From assembly GCF_002050515.1 (NCBI RefSeq), contig NZ_LTAY01000059.1, forward strand, positions 1 through 64,000: DNA of 64,000 bases. Reading direction: 5' to 3'. Positions 62,089 through 64,000 of the stretch are shown one piece after another. The notes beneath the pieces were generated by a model. It was given only the letters and a program-made list of their open reading frames with translations. It ran no database searches and was not told the DNA's origin. Made by a program: the position numbers and the translations under genes. Source of the DNA: Clostridium thermobutyricum DSM 4928 (GTDB lineage Bacteria; Bacillota; Clostridia; Clostridiales; Clostridiaceae). Within the stretch, counting starts at the first letter, position 1. Each line of letters opens with the position of its first letter.

Positions 62089-62812
62089 GAATATTACCTC
62101 CTATTAAAGAAACAAAAACTTCTTCTAAATCAGAATTATTATGTTTATTTTTAAGTTCTGAAACTGTACAATCTTCTAAAAGAATTCCTTTATGGATTAT
62201 TACAACTCTATCACAAAGTTTTTCTACTTCTTGCATAGAATGGCTTGAAAAAAGAACTGTTTTTCCTTCAGATTTGCATTTGCGAATAAATTCATGAACT
62301 ACTCTTACAGCACTTACATCAAGTCCAGTACAAGGTTCATCAAATAGCATAACTTTTGGATTATGAACTATTGAACGTGCAATTGAAACTTTTTGTTTCA
62401 TACCTCTAGAGAATTTAGAAACTTTTTTATCAATATATTCATCCATACCGAATTGAGTAGAAAGCTCATTTATTCTTTCATCTGCATCTTTATCACTCAT
62501 TCCATAAAGATTTGCAAAATATTTTATATTTTCTCTTGCAGTAAGTCTATCATATAGACCTACATCACCACCAAATAATATACCAATTTCATTTCTAACA
62601 TTAACAGGATTTTCTTTAGCTGAAAGCTTGTTTACAAATATTTCTCCTGATGTTATCTTTAGCATTGTTGAAATCATTCTAAGTGTAGTAGTTTTTCCAG
62701 CACCATTTTCCCCCAATAAGCCAACTATTTCACCTGGATTAACATTAAAAGATATGTTATTTACCACAGTAGCTTTTTTAAATGATTTCGTTAAATTTTT
62801 AATCTCAATCAT
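62081..62812 (-). CDS. natA: ABC transporter ATP-binding protein (NatA-like)
   Basis: 243 aa. Walker A 'GENGAGKTT' (about 34-42), Q-loop 'LFGGDVGLYDRLT', signature 'KFSRGMKQKVSIARSI', Walker B 'VMLFDEPCTGLD', H-loop 'FSSHSMQEVEKLC'. Pairs with the overlapping permease gene. The ribosome site is GAGGGGG on the minus strand. Upstream is divergent from the pyr leader. Confidence 0.9.
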   Translation of the reverse strand: MIEIKNLTKSFKKATVVNNISFNVNPGEIVGLLGENGAGKTTTLRMISTMLKITSGEIFVNKLSAKENPVNVRNEIGILFGGDVGLYDRLTARENIKYFANLYGMSDKDADERINELSTQFGMDEYIDKKVSKFSRGMKQKVSIARSIVHNPKVMLFDEPCTGLDVSAVRVVHEFIRKCKSEGKTVLFSSHSMQEVEKLCDRVVIIHKGILLEDCTVSELKNKHNNSDLEEVFVSLIGGNIHE

Positions 62813-62956
62813 AAATTTTCCCCCTCTTTATTAGATTTACAAAATATAGAAAATATAAATAGATTATATCATAAATTTTGGAAAAAAATACAGTTTTTAA
62901 TAACTTATTTAAAAATATTATTTAACTTTTATGGCGATTTAATTTGAAAAATTTTC

Positions 62957-62985
62957 TTGACATGTAAAAAAGCATAAATTAAAAT
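62957..62985 (+). promoter_or_regulatory. Promoter of the pyr leader/carA
   Basis: TTGACA (62957-62962), 17-nt spacer, TAAAAT (62980-62985), about 265 nt upstream of carA. Confidence 0.75.
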
Positions 62986-63009
62986 ATATAAAAAGAATAA
63001 AATTTAGAG

Positions 63010-63188
63010 TTAAGGTACACTTTAAATTGGTCCTGTGAGGCCAGAAAGGAAGTATTAAGCTATGTTAGTTACAGCTATAGGTAATTTCATAGAATTATCT
63101 TTGAAGGTTAATTTAAATAATGAACATATAAGGATGATAGAGAGAGCAATTTAAAGAATTAGGTCTCTTTATTATCCTTTTCTTTTTA
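63010..63188 (+). promoter_or_regulatory. PyrR-binding attenuation leader of carA
   Basis: TGGTCCTGTGAGGCCAGAAAGG (63028-63049) fits the PyrR anti-antiterminator consensus UCCNGNGAGGYU. Downstream a strong terminator forms at 63131-63188: GGATGATAGAGAG pairs with CTCTTTATTATCC, then TTTTCTTTTT. With high UMP/UTP, PyrR would bind and permit termination. The structure and its place before carA agree with pyr-operon control in Firmicutes. Confidence 0.82.
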
Positions 63189-63250
63189 TATAAATAAACT
63201 TTAAAGTGTATTTTTAGCTTCAAACATATATTTTGAAGGAGGGCTTAAGC

Positions 63251-64000
63251 ATGAAAGCGAAGCTTATATTGGAAAATGGTATGGTTTTTGAAGGTAAATC
63301 ATTTGGATACCTTAAGGAAAGTGTTGGAGAGGTAGTTTTTACTACAGGTATGACAGGATATCAAGAAGTTTTAACTGATCCATCATATTATGGACAAATT
63401 GTCACAATGACATATCCTTTAATAGGAAATTACGGAATTAACTTAGAAGACATGGAATCAAAAAGACCACAAGTTAAAGGTTTCATAGTAAGAGAAAAAT
63501 GTAATATGCCAAATAATTTTAGATGTGAATTAACTTTAGACAACTACTTAAAACAAAATAAGATAATAGGGCTTGAAGGAATTGATACAAGAGCTTTAAC
63601 AAAAGTTTTAAGAAATAGCGGAACAATGAAAGGGATTATAGTTTTAGATGATTCTTTATTAGAAGATGTTCAAGATAAAATAAAATCTTTCTGCAATAAA
63701 GAAGCAGTTTTAAAAGTAACATCAGAAGAAAAATATGAAATAGATGGCTTAGGAAAGCATATAGCAATAATTGATTATGGAATAAAACAAAATATAATAA
63801 GAAATTTTAAAAAGAGAGGCTGTAAAATATCAGTTTTTCCTGCAAAATCAAATGCAAAAGAAATCTTAGAAGTTAATCCAGACTTAGTATTTTTATCAAA
63901 TGGCCCTGGGGATCCACAAGATTTAGATTTTGCAATAGAATGCATAAAAAATATAATAGGTAAAAAACCAATAGTAGGAATATGTCTAGGACATCAGCTT
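63251..64000 (+). CDS. carA: Carbamoyl-phosphate synthase small subunit (partial, 3' end off window)
   Basis: 250 codons are present and the frame is open at the window edge. 'LILENGMVFEGKSFGYLKE' opening, 'GMTGYQEVLTDPSYYGQIVTMTYPLIGNYG' near residues 35-65, and 'GLEGIDTRALTKVLR' near 110. The glutaminase domain begins near 173 ('IAIIDYGIKQNI'), reaching 'VFLSNGPGDPQDL' near 215 and 'GICLGHQL' (catalytic Cys) at the very end. It supplies ammonia to CarB for pyrimidine and arginine synthesis. GGAGGG is the ribosome site 9 nt before ATG. First gene of a PyrR-controlled operon. Confidence 0.95.
   Translation, partial: MKAKLILENGMVFEGKSFGYLKESVGEVVFTTGMTGYQEVLTDPSYYGQIVTMTYPLIGNYGINLEDMESKRPQVKGFIVREKCNMPNNFRCELTLDNYLKQNKIIGLEGIDTRALTKVLRNSGTMKGIIVLDDSLLEDVQDKIKSFCNKEAVLKVTSEEKYEIDGLGKHIAIIDYGIKQNIIRNFKKRGCKISVFPAKSNAKEILEVNPDLVFLSNGPGDPQDLDFAIECIKNIIGKKPIVGICLGHQL

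Noticed and set aside
1..64000. Insertion sequences, prophage or integrative element
   Set aside because: No transposase, integrase, phage gene or flanking direct repeat was recognised. Gene style and composition look uniform.

Overview
Organism. The window is very AT-rich and densely coded, with AGGAGG-type ribosome binding sites, many TTG/GTG starts and a hairpin terminator after almost every transcription unit. Its content ([FeFe] hydrogenase, AddAB, T-box serS, PyrR-type leader, NiaR, CPBP protease, BceRS-like cassette) points to an anaerobic low-GC Firmicute, most likely Clostridium sensu stricto near C. perfringens. The species is inferred, not proven. It reads as ordinary chromosome: I saw no insertion sequence, prophage or CRISPR array.

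Layout. 1-0.5 kb: end of an rRNA operon (23S 3' end, 5S, tRNA-CAU, tRNA-Ala). 0.75-3.5 kb: HD-domain protein, NiaR repressor, a FAD/[2Fe-2S] oxidoreductase and a shortened DUF1667 partner. 3.6-9.4 kb: a serine block, made of a T-box-controlled serS and two near-identical tRNA-Ser(UGA)/tRNA-Ser(GCU) pairs, each with its own consensus promoter and terminator; HAD phosphatase, C_GCAxxG_C_C protein and NADH oxidase genes lie on the minus strand between. 9.7-16.9 kb: addB-addA. 17-20.1 kb: CCA-adding enzyme, an unrecognised membrane-anchored protein and a DUF1189 protein, then tRNA-Arg. 20.5-25.6 kb: cell-surface glycopolymer genes (GT2, TarI, TarJ, TagF/TarL-like, PssD/PssE-like). 25.7-26.8 kb: a lone Card1/Can2-like CARF nuclease gene with no CRISPR-Cas around it. 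26.8-30.7 kb: Psd, [FeFe] hydrogenase with a candidate Rex operator, HAD phosphatase.

30.8-37.9 kb: an exopolysaccharide synthase operon with the gene order of Bacillus ydaKLMN (degenerate GGDEF protein, DUF2334, processive GT2, BcsB-like), preceded by a polytopic membrane protein. The GGDEF protein has lost its catalytic motif but keeps the RxxD inhibitory-site motif at exact spacing, so it is predicted to be a c-di-GMP receptor. 38-48.7 kb: two MacB/BceAB-type ABC transporters (one with a histidine kinase and response regulator) flanking an ABC-F protein, a candidate small RNA or leader, a CPBP protease, a YbaK deacylase and a hemolysin III family protein. 48.9-56.8 kb: DUF1836 protein plus COG3044 ATPase, MFS exporter, YjiH-type membrane protein, a 64-residue protein and proB-proA. 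57-62.8 kb: TraB/GumN lipoprotein, DPM1-like glycosyltransferase, SDR, a third HAD phosphatase and a NatAB-type ABC exporter. 62.9 kb to the end: a PyrR-type attenuation leader and carA, which runs off the window.

How it fits together. Two separate surface-polymer systems are present: CDP-ribitol/teichoic-type and c-di-GMP-controlled synthase-type. Envelope-stress ABC modules sit next to them. Housekeeping genes carry classic Firmicute RNA-level control (T-box, PyrR). The observations most worth following are the orphan CARF nuclease, the ydaKLMN-like operon, the candidate Rex site on hydA, the duplicated serine tRNAs and two unexplained structured intergenic elements.
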